The notes: generated by a model from the sequence alone, not told the origin. A DNA stretch of 64,000 nucleotides from Croceicoccus sp. (GCA_002694745.1 NZMY01000002.1:62001-126000), one strand, 5' to 3'. Positions 17,448-27,230 are shown, numbered from the stretch's first letter. Program-made: numbers and translations.

Positions 17448-19964
17448 TTAAATATTCGGCAGGGCCTGGTCGGCGAAACCCCATCCCGCCAGCGCCTTGC
17501 CGGTCGATCGTTCCACCAGCGTATCCGCATCGTCGATAGACCATGGATGCGCGTTTCCAAGATCGTCCAGTTCGTCCCAGCCGATCGGCGCCGCCACCGG
17601 CGCGTTCGCGCGGGCCCGTGCCGAAAAAGGCAGCACCGCAGTACTGCCGCGCTGATTGCGCAGCCAGTCGATAAAGATGCGCCCCTTTCGCTTCGCCTTG
17701 CTCATCGTCGCGGTAAAGCGGTCGGGTTCCGCCGTGCTCAGCGCCTCGGCAAAGCGGCGCGAAAAATCCTTGTGCGCCGCCCAGTCATGACCCGTATTCA
17801 GCGGGACGATGACATGGATGCCCTTCCCTCCCGATACCATCGCAAAGCTTACCAGCCCGATATCGGCCAATCGCGCCCTGATGTCGCTCGCGGCCGATTT
17901 CACGTCTCCGAAATCCAGCCCCTCGTCGGGATCTAGGTCGAAGATCATGCGGTCGGGAGCCTCGACATCGGTGCTGCGGCTGCCCCAGCCGTGAAACTCG
18001 ATCGTGCCCATCTGGACGCATTGCAGGATGCCGCGCGCATCCTCGACATAGAGGTAATCCTCGGTGCCGCCGTCTTTTTCGGCAATGGGGACGCGGCGGA
18101 CCCCGTCGCCGAAACCGCCGGAATCGTGCTTCTGGAAAAAGCATTTCTTGGCGCGGCCCTGCGGGCACCGGACAAGGCTGATCGGACGCTGCGCCGCGAA
18201 GGGCAGCATGATGCCCGCGACCTTGGCGTAGTAATCCGCAAGCTCGCCCTTGGTCTGGCCGGAGTCTGGGAAGACGACGCGGTCCCTGCTCGAAATTTCG
18301 ACCACTGCTTCGGGTGAAGGCGCACCGGCGGGTTTTTCGGGCGAGACATCCTGTGCGTCCTTGTCCGATCGCAGGCCCAGAAAGCTGCCGTGGCGCACGT
18401 TCCCGTCGGCGGTGAATTCGGCAAAGGCGATCTCGGCGACGAGGTTCGGGGTGAGCCAGGTTACGCCGCGCGAGGATGCGCGGTCCACTTCGGCGGGCGG
18501 CGTCTTGCGCTCCAGCCGCTTCATCTTCGACGCGAGCATGTCCAGATCATCGGCGGAAAAGCCGGTGCCGACATTGCCCTTGTAGACCAGCTTGTCCCCT
18601 TCGTGCTGCGCCAGCAGCAGCGAGGCGAAGGGCCGCCCCTTGGCAGAACTTTTCTTCCAGCCGATCACGACGAATTCCTGCCGCCGCGTGCATTTGACTT
18701 TCACCCAGCCCTTGCTGCGGGAATGGCGGTATTTCGCGTCGATCTTCTTGGAAATGATCCCTTCCTGCCCGGCATCGCACATCGCGCGGTACAGCTTCTC
18801 CCCTGCCCCGATGACGTGGTCGGCCACGTGCACCGGTGCCTTCGCATCGGCAAGCAGCGCCTCCAGCCGCTCCTTGCGTTCGATATTGGTGAGCGGGGCA
18901 AGATCCTGACCGTTCAGCTCAAGCAGGTCGAAGGCATGGAATTGCAGCGCGTCGCCTTCGCCCTGTTCGCCGTGCCCGCGTTTCAGAACCTGTTGCAGGG
19001 TGGAAAAATCCGGATTGCCCTTCGCGTCGGTCGCAACGATCTCGCCGTCGATCAGGCAGGGCGGCAGGTCCATGTCCGCGATGGCGCGGACCAGCGGCAC
19101 GAACTTGTCGGTCCAGTCCTTGCCGCTGCGGGTATAGACGTGCACTTCGTCTCCCTTGGCGGCGATCATCGCGCGATAGCCGTCGAACTTGATCTCGTGC
19201 ATCCAGCCATTGCCCGCCGGCACGTCGTCGACCAGAGTCGCCAGTTGCGGTTTGCGAAATCCGGGCAGTTTCGCCGTGGACTTGGGTGCGGATTTTGACT
19301 TCTTGGCATTATGCTCGGACGCTTTTTCCATCTGCGCCTTGAAGGCCTTGCCGCTCTTGCCCTCCAGTTCGAATTTGCCGTCCTTGTCCGCCGCGATCTC
19401 GGCCATCGGGCGGCCTGTCAGGACGCTGGTCAGTTCGCGATTCACCAGCGCATCGCCATCCTCGACATATTCGTCATCGATCTTGCGCAGCAGCCAGTTT
19501 TCCCGCTTTTCTCCCGGCTTTTTCTTCAGCCTTATCAACAGCCATTCGCCCTTCATCCGCTCTCCATCCAGCGTGAAGTGAAGATGGCCCTTGTCGATGT
19601 CCCTGGCACTCTTGCCTTCGATCGGTGCCCATGTGCCGCGGTCCCACAGCATGACCGTGCCGCCGCCATATTCGCCCTTGGGGATGGTGCCCTCGAACGT
19701 GCCATAGGACATCGGGTGATCCTCGGTGCGCACCGCCAGCCGCTTGATGTCGGGATCGGGCGACGGCCCCTTGGTCACCGCCCAGCTCTTGTACACGCCG
19801 TCGATCTCCAGCCGCAGGTCCCAGTGCAGCCGGGTCGCGTCGTGTTTCTGGACGACGAATTTGGCCTTGTCGCCGGATTTCGCCGCCTCGCCCTTGGGTT
19901 CGGGCGTTTTCTCGAAATCGCGCTTGGCGTTGTATTCGGCCAGAGGATCGGTGCGTTTAGCCAT
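17448..19964 (-). CDS. ligD: Multifunctional DNA ligase D (phosphoesterase-ligase-polymerase)
   Basis: An 838-residue enzyme of bacterial non-homologous end joining. Order: N-terminal 3'-phosphoesterase (about 20-180; H41, D43 and H47 in H-D-A-T-R-L-H-W-D), a Lys/Ala-rich linker (about 200-235), ATP-dependent ligase (about 240-520; adenylated Lys 259 in E-I-K-F-D-G), then the primase-like polymerase (about 540-838; D-L-D-P metal motif). ATG 19964 (M-A-K-R-T) has GGAGA eight bases upstream and is preferred over an upstream start at 20000. It overlaps the mgtC-like gene by 8 bases and is the third gene of a ku-mgtC-ligD unit. Confidence 0.93.
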   Translation of the reverse strand: MAKRTDPLAEYNAKRDFEKTPEPKGEAAKSGDKAKFVVQKHDATRLHWDLRLEIDGVYKSWAVTKGPSPDPDIKRLAVRTEDHPMSYGTFEGTIPKGEYGGGTVMLWDRGTWAPIEGKSARDIDKGHLHFTLDGERMKGEWLLIRLKKKPGEKRENWLLRKIDDEYVEDGDALVNRELTSVLTGRPMAEIAADKDGKFELEGKSGKAFKAQMEKASEHNAKKSKSAPKSTAKLPGFRKPQLATLVDDVPAGNGWMHEIKFDGYRAMIAAKGDEVHVYTRSGKDWTDKFVPLVRAIADMDLPPCLIDGEIVATDAKGNPDFSTLQQVLKRGHGEQGEGDALQFHAFDLLELNGQDLAPLTNIERKERLEALLADAKAPVHVADHVIGAGEKLYRAMCDAGQEGIISKKIDAKYRHSRSKGWVKVKCTRRQEFVVIGWKKSSAKGRPFASLLLAQHEGDKLVYKGNVGTGFSADDLDMLASKMKRLERKTPPAEVDRASSRGVTWLTPNLVAEIAFAEFTADGNVRHGSFLGLRSDKDAQDVSPEKPAGAPSPEAVVEISSRDRVVFPDSGQTKGELADYYAKVAGIMLPFAAQRPISLVRCPQGRAKKCFFQKHDSGGFGDGVRRVPIAEKDGGTEDYLYVEDARGILQCVQMGTIEFHGWGSRSTDVEAPDRMIFDLDPDEGLDFGDVKSAASDIRARLADIGLVSFAMVSGGKGIHVIVPLNTGHDWAAHKDFSRRFAEALSTAEPDRFTATMSKAKRKGRIFIDWLRNQRGSTAVLPFSARARANAPVAAPIGWDELDDLGNAHPWSIDDADTLVERSTGKALAGWGFADQALPNI

Positions 19965-20442
19965 CGGCGTCTTTCTCCAGCCTGCGGTCTTCGCGCCCAA
20001 AATGGCTTTCGACGACTCTCAGCAGGGTCACCATCGCAAGGCTTATCACGGTCAGAAACGCGACCAGCGGCCATTGCCCCGCCCCGCAGGCGATGCCGAC
20101 CACCGTGGTCAGCCACAGATGCGCCGCCGTCGTCAGATTGTGGAGCCGACCGCGGCTGAACACGATCAGGCCCGCGCCGATGATACCGATGAACGCCGCC
20201 GCCGCCTCGAACAGGCGCAGCGGGTCCATGCGCGGGCTGTCGAGCTGATGATATATGCCCATGACCGATACGACCGTCGCGGCGGCCGAGACGCAGATCA
20301 GCCCGTGGGTGCGCATCCCGGCGGCATGCCCGCGCCATTCGCGGTCCAGCCCCAGCAGCAGGCCCAGCACCGATGCGGCCCCGATACGCAGCACCAGGTC
20401 GAGGCCGGGCCATTGCAGCGGTATCGCGTCGTTGAGTTCCAT
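19957..20442 (-). CDS. MgtC/SapB-family membrane protein
   Basis: A 161-residue protein with about four to five helices matching the MgtC N-terminal domain: R-I-G-A-A-S-V-L-G-L-L-L-G-L-D-R-E followed by A-A-G-M-R-T-H-G-L-I. The cytoplasmic C-terminal domain of true virulence MgtC is absent, as in most SapB-type homologues. The start lies 4 bases after the ku stop and the end overlaps ligD by 8 bases, so it is embedded in the end-joining operon. Role in Mg2+ homeostasis or ATP synthase modulation is known for some members only. Confidence 0.82.
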   Translation of the reverse strand: MELNDAIPLQWPGLDLVLRIGAASVLGLLLGLDREWRGHAAGMRTHGLICVSAAATVVSVMGIYHQLDSPRMDPLRLFEAAAAFIGIIGAGLIVFSRGRLHNLTTAAHLWLTTVVGIACGAGQWPLVAFLTVISLAMVTLLRVVESHFGREDRRLEKDADG

Positions 20443-20446
20443 GGCG

Positions 20447-21298
20447 TCAGGCCGACTTCTTGCGCCCGCCGGTCGACTTGCCCTTGGACGCGGATTTCTT
20501 GGGTGCCTCGTCGTCGACCGATTTCTTCAGCGCGGCCATCAGGTCGATCACATTGGACCCGCTCTTGCCCGCGGGTTCCTCGACATCCTCGATGATCTTG
20601 GCGCCGCCCTTGGCTTTCGCCTTCTTGTCGATCAGCTTGCGCAGCGCCTCGACATAGCGGTTCTCGAACTCAGAGGCGTCGAAGGGCGCGGTCTTCTTCT
20701 CGATCAGGCTGGTCGCAAGGTCGAGCAGTTCCTTGTCAGGCTCGTCCGCCTCGATATCGGCAAAGAACGACTGGCCGTTGCGCACCTCGTCCGCATAGCG
20801 CAGCGTTTCCATCAGCAAGCCCTTGCCGCAGGGCTTGATCGCGACCAGCTTTTCCTGTCCGCGCATCGACAGCTGGCCCAGCCCGACCTTGCCTGCCTGC
20901 CGCAAGGCGTCACGCAGGACGACGAAGGCTTCCTCAGCCAGATCGTCGGCGGGGGCGACGTAATAGGGCTTTTCGAAATAGAGCGGATCGATCTCGTGCG
21001 CATCGACGAACTGGACCAGCTCCAGCGTGCGCTTGCTCTCGATCTTGACCGCCTCGATCTCCTCGTCGTCAAGCAGGACGTAATTGCCCTTCGACACCTC
21101 GTATCCCTTGACGATCTCGTCCCGGTCGATGGGGCCGATGCCGGGCACCACCTTTTCATAGCTGATGCGCTTGCCGCTGGGTTCGTGTATCTGGTTGAAG
21201 CTGATCTTCGCGCCGGTCTTGGTCGCCGTGTAGATTTCCACCGGAATGCTCACCAATGCGAGCCGGATCTGCCCCTGCCAATATGCCCTTGCCGCCAT
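20447..21298 (-). CDS. ku: Ku protein, bacterial NHEJ end-binding factor
   Basis: A 283-residue bacterial Ku: a beta-barrel core that encircles DNA ends (W-Q-G-Q-I-R-L-A-L-V-S-I-P-V at the N-terminus), then a Lys-rich C-terminal tail (K-K-S-A-S-K-G-K-S) that recruits LigD. ATG 21298 (M-A-A-R-A-Y-W) has AAGGGG eight bases upstream; the longer frame to 21580 runs back over pyrC and is rejected. First gene of ku-mgtC-ligD, preceded by an EcfG-like promoter. Confidence 0.93.
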   Translation of the reverse strand: MAARAYWQGQIRLALVSIPVEIYTATKTGAKISFNQIHEPSGKRISYEKVVPGIGPIDRDEIVKGYEVSKGNYVLLDDEEIEAVKIESKRTLELVQFVDAHEIDPLYFEKPYYVAPADDLAEEAFVVLRDALRQAGKVGLGQLSMRGQEKLVAIKPCGKGLLMETLRYADEVRNGQSFFADIEADEPDKELLDLATSLIEKKTAPFDASEFENRYVEALRKLIDKKAKAKGGAKIIEDVEEPAGKSGSNVIDLMAALKKSVDDEAPKKSASKGKSTGGRKKSA

Positions 21299-21323
21299 CG
21301 CTTGATCCCCTTTCACATGGTAA

Positions 21324-21348
21324 ATCGCCGGGTGCGCCCAAGGGTTCC
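21324..21348 (-). promoter_or_regulatory. Possible EcfG-type promoter of the ku operon
   Basis: On the minus strand GGAAC (21348-21344), 16 bases, then CGAT (21327-21324), 25 bases before the ku start codon. It differs from GGAAC-N16-CGTT at one position. Control of NHEJ genes by the general stress response is known in rhizobia, which makes this plausible, but it is a by-eye match. Confidence 0.4.
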
Positions 21349-21428
21349 TCAGGCGTGCCGCAGCAGGCCCGGGGGATGCGCGCAATCGGCCATCGACGGG
21401 CGCGGGCCAGTTGGTTAAGGGCACTGGC

Positions 21429-22466
21429 ATGACGACGCAGCTTACGATCCGCCGCCCCGACGACTGGCACGTACACCTCCGCGATGGCGCGATGCTGAAG
21501 GCGGTCGCCGTGCATACCGCCAGGCAGTTCGGCCGCGCGATCATCATGCCGAACCTGACGCCCCCGGTAACGACGGTCACGGCGGCAGAGGCCTATCGCG
21601 CGCGCATTCTTGACGCGGTGCCGTCGGAACTGGACTTCACGCCGCTGATGACCTGCTATCTGACCGACGATGCCGATCCGGCGGAGATCGCGCGCGGGTT
21701 CGAAGAGGGCGTGTTCACCGCGTGCAAGCTGTACCCCGCCAATGCGACGACCAATTCCGCGCATGGCGTGACCGATATCCGGGGGCTCACCCCGGTTCTG
21801 GAAACCTTGCAGCGCATCGGCATGCCGCTGCTGATCCACGGCGAGGTCACCGACAGCGATGTCGACATCTTCGATCGCGAGGCGGTGTTCATCGAACGCA
21901 CGCTAACGCCGCTGGTGCGAGACTATCCCGCGCTTAAAATCGTGCTGGAGCATATCACCACGTCAGACGCGGTGGATTTCGTCGAGGCCAGCGGCCCGCA
22001 GGTCGCCGCGACGATCACGCCGCAGCACATGATCATCAATCGCAACCACATCCTTGTCGGCGGCATACGCCCGCACAACTATTGCCTGCCCATCGCCAAG
22101 CGCGAGCAGCACCGGCTGGCGGTGCGCAAAGCGGGCGTGTCGAGATCGCCCAAGTTCTTCCTGGGCACCGACAGCGCCCCGCATGAAATCGGCCGCAAGG
22201 AAAGCGTCTGCGGATGTGCGGGTATCTTCAACGCGCCTTTTGCGATGGAAAGCTATGCGCAGGTGTTCGAAGAGGAAGACGCGCTGGACAGGCTGGAGGC
22301 GTTCGCATCGCTCAACGGGCCTGCGTTCTACGGCCTGCCGGTGAATCAGGGGACCGTGACGCTGGAAAAGCGCGCGGTCGCGGTTCCGGAGACGCTGGGT
22401 GAAGGCGAAACGCGCGTCGTGCCGTTCCACGCGGGCGAGCAATTGCGCTGGAGCATCGCGGGCTGA
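21429..22466 (+). CDS. pyrC: Dihydroorotase, E. coli PyrC type
   Basis: A 345-residue zinc amidohydrolase closing carbamoyl aspartate to dihydroorotate in pyrimidine synthesis. D-W-H-V-H-L-R-D at the N-terminus holds two Zn-ligand His; T-A-C-K-L-Y-P contains the carboxylated Lys; L-L-I-H-G-E and L-E-H-I-T supply further His ligands; G-T-D-S-A-P-H carries the catalytic Asp. The length matches the short class II form. ATG 21429 is chosen; a TTG at 21411 is in frame but unsupported. It is divergent from ku. Confidence 0.93.
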   Translation: MTTQLTIRRPDDWHVHLRDGAMLKAVAVHTARQFGRAIIMPNLTPPVTTVTAAEAYRARILDAVPSELDFTPLMTCYLTDDADPAEIARGFEEGVFTACKLYPANATTNSAHGVTDIRGLTPVLETLQRIGMPLLIHGEVTDSDVDIFDREAVFIERTLTPLVRDYPALKIVLEHITTSDAVDFVEASGPQVAATITPQHMIINRNHILVGGIRPHNYCLPIAKREQHRLAVRKAGVSRSPKFFLGTDSAPHEIGRKESVCGCAGIFNAPFAMESYAQVFEEEDALDRLEAFASLNGPAFYGLPVNQGTVTLEKRAVAVPETLGEGETRVVPFHAGEQLRWSIAG

Positions 22467-22496
22467 CCGGCACGGCAGCGCAAAACGGACGAAATC

Positions 22497-22510
22497 CGCG
22501 GAATTCCGCG
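22497..22510. repeat. Perfect 14-bp palindrome CGCGGAATTCCGCG
   Basis: A perfect palindrome between pyrC and otsA, 66 bases before the otsA start. With no T-run it is a poor terminator; it could be an operator or chance in GC-rich sequence. Confidence 0.4.
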
Positions 22511-22575
22511 AAAATCCCGGCATAAATCTCGAAACCATCTCGCCGCCGACCCGTTGCAAGGGGGGAGGTAGCGAA

Positions 22576-23991
22576 ATGCCAAGACTGATCGTCGTTTCAA
22601 ATCGCGTCGCGGACATTCACTCGACCGGCTCCGCCAGTTCGGGCGGGCTTGCCATGGCGATGGCGGGCGCGCTGAAAGAGGAAGGCGGCGTCTGGCTGGG
22701 CTGGAGCGGCAATGCCACCGACAATGGCGACGGCGAGCCGGAATTCTCGACCCGCGACAATGTCACCCTCGCCCGGATCGACCTGTCGCGCCAGCATGTC
22801 GAGGAATATTACAACGGTTATGCCAATCGCACCTTGTGGCCGCTGTTCCATCACCGCACCGACCTGACAGCCTACGAACAGTCGTTTCGCGATTCCTATC
22901 TCGACGTCAATCGTACCTTTGCGCGGGCTATCCGCTCGTTCGTAAAGCCCGACGATGTCATCTGGGTGCAGGATTATCACCTGATCCCGCTGGGCCGCGA
23001 ATTGCGCGCGCTGGGCGTGGACAACCGCATCGGGTTCTTCCTGCATATCCCCTGGCCCGCGCGCGAGCTTTTCGTCACCCTGCCGCAGCATGCCGACCTT
23101 GTCTGGTCGCTGTTCGGCTATGACCTCGTCGGCTTTCAGACCGACAAGGATCTCGCGGCGTTTCGCGACTATTTCCATACCGAGCTGAACGCCCATCCGA
23201 ACGAGGAAGGGCTGATCGACATGTTCGGCCGCCGCCTGCTGGCCAAGAGCTATCCGATCAGCATCAACCCGTCGGAAATGGTCGATCTCAGCCAGACCGA
23301 GGAAGCGTCCTCCAGCTATCGCCGGATTCGCAAGGTGAATGCGGGGCGCAAAATCCTGCTGGGCGTGGACCGGATCGATTATTCAAAGGGGCTGCTGCAC
23401 AAGTTCGCCGCCTATAACCGTTTTCTTGAAGAATTTCCCGACCGGCGGGGGACGGCCACGCTGCTGCAGATCGGACAGCCCAGCCGCGATCTTGTCGCCG
23501 AATATCAGGATCTGGGCGAGGATCTGATTGCCGAGGCTGGCCGCATCAACGGGCGGTTCGGGCGGCTCGACTGGACGCCGCTCAGCTATCACACCCAGTC
23601 ATACGGGCGCGATGCGCTGGCCGGTATCTACCGCGCGGCGCATGCCTGCCTGGTGACGCCGCTGCGCGACGGGATGAACCTTGTGGCCAAGGAATTCGTC
23701 GCCGCGCAGGACCCGGACGATCCGGGTGTACTGCTGCTCTCACGCTTTGCCGGGGCGGCAGAGCAGATGACCGAAGCGCTGCTGATCAATCCTCACGACA
23801 AGGAACAATGCGCCGATGCCATCGCGCAGGCGCTCGACATGCCGCGCGCCGAGCGGATCGAACGCTGGAAAGCGCTGGACGAGACGATCTCGCGCTCCAG
23901 CCTGTCGGCGTGGAAAGAGCAGTTCATGACCGATCTGCGAAATCTGGGCGATGTGAACACGCCGCCGTCGGGGAACGTGTTCGCGTTCTGA
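22576..23991 (+). CDS. otsA: Trehalose-6-phosphate synthase
   Basis: A 471-residue GT20 glycosyltransferase making trehalose 6-phosphate from UDP-glucose and glucose 6-phosphate. Recognisable blocks: V-V-S-N-R-V at the start, [23 protein letters not shown] and [22 protein letters not shown] lies about nine bases before ATG 22576. Trehalose is an osmotic and desiccation protectant. No trehalose-phosphatase gene (otsB) is next to it here. Confidence 0.95.
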   Translation: MPRLIVVSNRVADIHSTGSASSGGLAMAMAGALKEEGGVWLGWSGNATDNGDGEPEFSTRDNVTLARIDLSRQHVEEYYNGYANRTLWPLFHHRTDLTAYEQSFRDSYLDVNRTFARAIRSFVKPDDVIWVQDYHLIPLGRELRALGVDNRIGFFLHIPWPARELFVTLPQHADLVWSLFGYDLVGFQTDKDLAAFRDYFHTELNAHPNEEGLIDMFGRRLLAKSYPISINPSEMVDLSQTEEASSSYRRIRKVNAGRKILLGVDRIDYSKGLLHKFAAYNRFLEEFPDRRGTATLLQIGQPSRDLVAEYQDLGEDLIAEAGRINGRFGRLDWTPLSYHTQSYGRDALAGIYRAAHACLVTPLRDGMNLVAKEFVAAQDPDDPGVLLLSRFAGAAEQMTEALLINPHDKEQCADAIAQALDMPRAERIERWKALDETISRSSLSAWKEQFMTDLRNLGDVNTPPSGNVFAF

Positions 23992-24048
23992 GGCGCGGCG
24001 TCTCAGCCTGAGTTCTACCTTTTGTCCGGCGCCATTAGTCCGGCCCGA

Positions 24049-26247
24049 TCAGTCCGGCATGTCCGCCAGCACTTTGTCCGGCGTCATCGGAAATTCGAAC
24101 AGGCGTGCACCGCAGGCGTTATAGACCGCATTCGCGATCGCACCCGCCCCGCCGCACATGCCGAGTTCCCCGACGCCCTTGCCCTGAACCGCGCTTGCGG
24201 CGGGGTCGCGCGATTCGACCAGCATGACTTCCAGATCGGGAACGTCGCGGTGCACGGGCACGTGATATTCGGCCAGATCGCAATTGACGAGGTGACCGTC
24301 GACCGGATCGAAATGGAGCGCCTCGGTCAAGGCGCTGCCGATGCACCAGACCATGCCGCCCAAACATTGCGAGCGCGCGGTCTTCTCGTTCAGCACCCTG
24401 CCGAAACCGAATGCGCCCAGCATGCGGTCTACACGCGTTTCCCCGGTATGCCGGTTGACCCGCACCTGCGCGAAAAACGCGCCAAAGCTGGATGAGGTGT
24501 AATCGTCCGAAATATCGCCGGGCTCGTAATGCCCTTCTTCCGACATGTTGCCGCCATCCAGCAGCTCTGACAGGCTGCGCGGCTGGCTGCCCTGCAACTT
24601 TCCGTCCTTCAGCTTGAGGTCGTCGGCGTCGATGCCGGCTTTCTTGGCAAGCGACTGGCGAATGGCGTCGCAGGCGATCACGACGGCGGAGCCGATCGAA
24701 ACCGCACCCCAGCTGCCGCCGGAACCCGGTCCGCGCGGAAAATCGGTATCGCCCAGCTCCACCATGACATTCGCGGGGTCCAGACCCAGCATTTCGGCGG
24801 CGATCTGCGTCAGGATCGCATAGGTGCCGGTTCCGATGTCGGTCATGTCGCTCTGGACGCGGGCCGTGCCGTCGGCGTTCAGCGTGACGCGGGCCTTGGC
24901 CTCTGCCACATTGTGGACGCGCGCGGCGCTGGCCATGCCGGTTCCGATCCACCACTCGCCATCGCGGTTCTGGCGCGGCTTGCGCGGTCCGCTGTCCCAG
25001 CCGAATGCCTCGGCGCCCTTCTTCAGGCAATCCGCCAGCTCATGGGTCGTGAAGGGAAGCCCCTTGCCGGGGTCTTTCTCGGGGATATTGCGCAGGCGCA
25101 GTTCGACGGGGTCGATACCGGCCTCTTCCGCAAGACAGTCCATCGCCGCCTCGAGCACAGGCATGCCGATGGCCTCGCCCGGTGCACGGACCGAACCGGC
25201 GGTCATCTGGTGGATCCGGGCCACGTCGAGCGCAAGCAGGCGGTTCTCGCCCGCATAAAGAAAGGCGCTGGATTGCAGGACGGGTTCGGCAAATTCCTCG
25301 CCCGGCAGGTTCGAGACACGCGCTTCGTGGCCAAAGCCTGTCAGACGCCCTTCCGCATCGACGGCGAGCCGGACTCGCTGGCTCGATTCCGAACGCCGCA
25401 TGATCGACTGGAAGACCTGCTGGCGGCTCATCACCACCTTGACCGGCTTACCCAGTTCCATCGCGGCCAGCGCGGCGGCTGTGGTCTCTTCGCTCAGCCC
25501 CAGCTTCGAACCGAATCCACCGCCGACATAGCGGGACACGATGCGGACCTTGTCCTCTGTCAGATCGAGCGCGTCGGCCAATTCCGAGATATTGTAGTTC
25601 GGCATCTGCAGCGAGGCATGCACCGTCAGCCTGCCGCCATCCCACTGCGCAATCGCCGCATGCGGCTCCATCGCGGCGCTGGCATGGCCCATCGTGGTAT
25701 AGGACACGTCGACAGCGTGCTCCGCAGTGGCCATCGCATGCGCCAGATCGCCCGCCTGCATGCCGCCATCGCCCGCTTCGGTTTCCGCGGTTTCCGGATC
25801 GAGAGGAATGTCGGAGACATCGTCGGCTTCATAGCTGAACGGCAGATGCTTGGCCGCGTGGCGCGCCTTTTCAAAGCTGGTGGCGACGACCAGCGCGAAC
25901 GGCTGACCGTAATAGCAGATCTGGCGCGGGGATTGCTGGGGCGCCTCCCCCGCTCCGCCCTGTGCAGGGCGCGCGGTCATGCGGCTGTCGTCGATCACCG
26001 CGACGACGCCGTCCATGGCCAGCGCGGTTTCTTTGTCGATGCCGGTGATGCGGCCCTTGGTGAACGGAGCGGTCACGAGCACGCCCACAAGACAATCGTC
26101 GAACCGATACTCGGCCGAATAGGGCGCGGTGCCGGTTACCTTGGCCAGCCCCTCGGGCCGCGACATGGCGGTTCCGATGACGCCTTGCGACCCCTGGTCC
26201 AGCAGGTTGCGCGTATCCGGTTCGTCCTGTTTGAAGTGCACTGTCAC
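24049..26247 (-). CDS. paoC: Molybdopterin-binding subunit of a PaoABC-like aldehyde oxidoreductase
   Basis: A 732-residue xanthine-oxidase-family large subunit that carries the molybdenum cofactor. It has the aldehyde-oxidase a/b hammerhead region at the N-terminus (G-T-A-P-Y-S-A-E-Y), G-G-G-F-G-S-K (cofactor-binding), R-A-P-G-E-A and, near the C-terminus, G-K-G-V-G-E-L-G, whose Glu is the expected catalytic base. Length equals my recollection of E. coli PaoC (732). The start is GTG 26247, which overlaps the stop of the FAD subunit as GTGA. Substrate is unknown; aromatic aldehydes are the PaoABC precedent. Confidence 0.88.
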   Translation of the reverse strand: MTVHFKQDEPDTRNLLDQGSQGVIGTAMSRPEGLAKVTGTAPYSAEYRFDDCLVGVLVTAPFTKGRITGIDKETALAMDGVVAVIDDSRMTARPAQGGAGEAPQQSPRQICYYGQPFALVVATSFEKARHAAKHLPFSYEADDVSDIPLDPETAETEAGDGGMQAGDLAHAMATAEHAVDVSYTTMGHASAAMEPHAAIAQWDGGRLTVHASLQMPNYNISELADALDLTEDKVRIVSRYVGGGFGSKLGLSEETTAAALAAMELGKPVKVVMSRQQVFQSIMRRSESSQRVRLAVDAEGRLTGFGHEARVSNLPGEEFAEPVLQSSAFLYAGENRLLALDVARIHQMTAGSVRAPGEAIGMPVLEAAMDCLAEEAGIDPVELRLRNIPEKDPGKGLPFTTHELADCLKKGAEAFGWDSGPRKPRQNRDGEWWIGTGMASAARVHNVAEAKARVTLNADGTARVQSDMTDIGTGTYAILTQIAAEMLGLDPANVMVELGDTDFPRGPGSGGSWGAVSIGSAVVIACDAIRQSLAKKAGIDADDLKLKDGKLQGSQPRSLSELLDGGNMSEEGHYEPGDISDDYTSSSFGAFFAQVRVNRHTGETRVDRMLGAFGFGRVLNEKTARSQCLGGMVWCIGSALTEALHFDPVDGHLVNCDLAEYHVPVHRDVPDLEVMLVESRDPAASAVQGKGVGELGMCGGAGAIANAVYNACGARLFEFPMTPDKVLADMPD

Positions 26248-27230
26248 AATTGAACCCCTGTCGCTTCGGCAAGCACCGCCTTCAACGTGCGGAGCGCCAG
26301 CGGTATCTTGAAATCGTTCTCGCCATATCCCTGCGCGTCTTCGAGTAGGATGTCGGCGGCCTTGTCGAACAAGGCTTCGTGGGGCGACTTGCCGATGAGC
26401 GCCTCGGCTATGCGCGGATCGTGCCATGGCTTGTGCGCAAGGCCGCCAAAGGCAAGGTCCGCCCGCGTTATCAGGCCATCCGCCATGTCGATGATGGCGG
26501 CGACCGATACGAGCGCGAAGGCATAGGACGATCGCTCCCGTACCTTGCGATAGATCTGCCGGCCCGAAACCGGTTTCGGCAGCGTAACCGCGGTGATGAC
26601 CTCGCCCTGTTCGAGCACGTTGTCCTTCCACGGCGTATCGCCGGGCAGACGGTGAAATTCGCGGACAGGGACGGTCCTGTGGCGGTCATTTGCAGAGGCA
26701 ATCTCGACCTGCGCGTCCAGCGCCGAGAGCGCCACCGCCATGTCGCCTGGATAGGTGGCGATGCACTGATCGCTGGTGCCCAGCACCGCATGCAGCCGCG
26801 CGACGCCGTCGATCGCGCCGCAACCCGAACCGGGCGCGCGCTTGTTGCATGGCTGGTCGATATTGGTGAAATAATAGCAGCGCGTGCGCTGGCACAGATT
26901 GCCGCCCGTGGTGGCGCGGTTGCGCAATTGCTGCGTCGCCCCGGCCAGAATGGCGCGCGACAGGACCGGCCATTGGCTGCGCACGTCGTCATCCACGGCG
27001 ACGGCGGTGTTGCTGGCCAGCGCGCCTATGCGAAGACCGCCGTCGTCCATCCTTTCGATACCCGCTATGGGCAGGCGATTGATGTCCACCAAGCGGTCGG
27101 GTCTCTCGACCTCTAGCTTGAGGAGATCGACGAGATTCGCCCCGCCGCCGATGGGTTTCGCATTGCGCTCGCTGCAAAGCTGCGAGGCATGGGTGAGGCT
27201 GTCCGCCCGCTGGAGATCGAAAGGCTTCAC
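26244..27230 (-). CDS. paoB: FAD-binding subunit of the molybdenum hydroxylase, with 4Fe-4S-type cysteine loop
   Basis: A 328-residue protein of the CO-dehydrogenase flavoprotein family: P-I-G-G-G-A-N-L-V-D (FAD pyrophosphate) and A-T-T-G-G-N-L-C. Between the FAD-binding blocks is a loop with four cysteines (C-Q-R-T-R-C-Y-Y-F, then P-C-N-K-R and G-S-G-C), the arrangement that carries a 4Fe-4S cluster in PaoB-type subunits and is absent from ordinary xanthine dehydrogenases. GTG start at 27230 overlaps the upstream stop (GTGA). It passes electrons from the 2Fe-2S subunit to an acceptor. Confidence 0.88.
   Translation of the reverse strand: MKPFDLQRADSLTHASQLCSERNAKPIGGGANLVDLLKLEVERPDRLVDINRLPIAGIERMDDGGLRIGALASNTAVAVDDDVRSQWPVLSRAILAGATQQLRNRATTGGNLCQRTRCYYFTNIDQPCNKRAPGSGCGAIDGVARLHAVLGTSDQCIATYPGDMAVALSALDAQVEIASANDRHRTVPVREFHRLPGDTPWKDNVLEQGEVITAVTLPKPVSGRQIYRKVRERSSYAFALVSVAAIIDMADGLITRADLAFGGLAHKPWHDPRIAEALIGKSPHEALFDKAADILLEDAQGYGENDFKIPLALRTLKAVLAEATGVQL

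Noticed and set aside
24022-24082. A CRISPR array or tandem repeat locus suggested by GTCCGGC copies.
   Set aside because: Units are 7 bases, spacers 7 and 17 bases, partly within coding sequence; no cas genes are visible.
26248-26631. Extended N-terminus of the molybdopterin subunit.
   Set aside because: It overlaps the FAD subunit gene in another frame; GTG 26247 in a GTGA overlap gives the normal family length.
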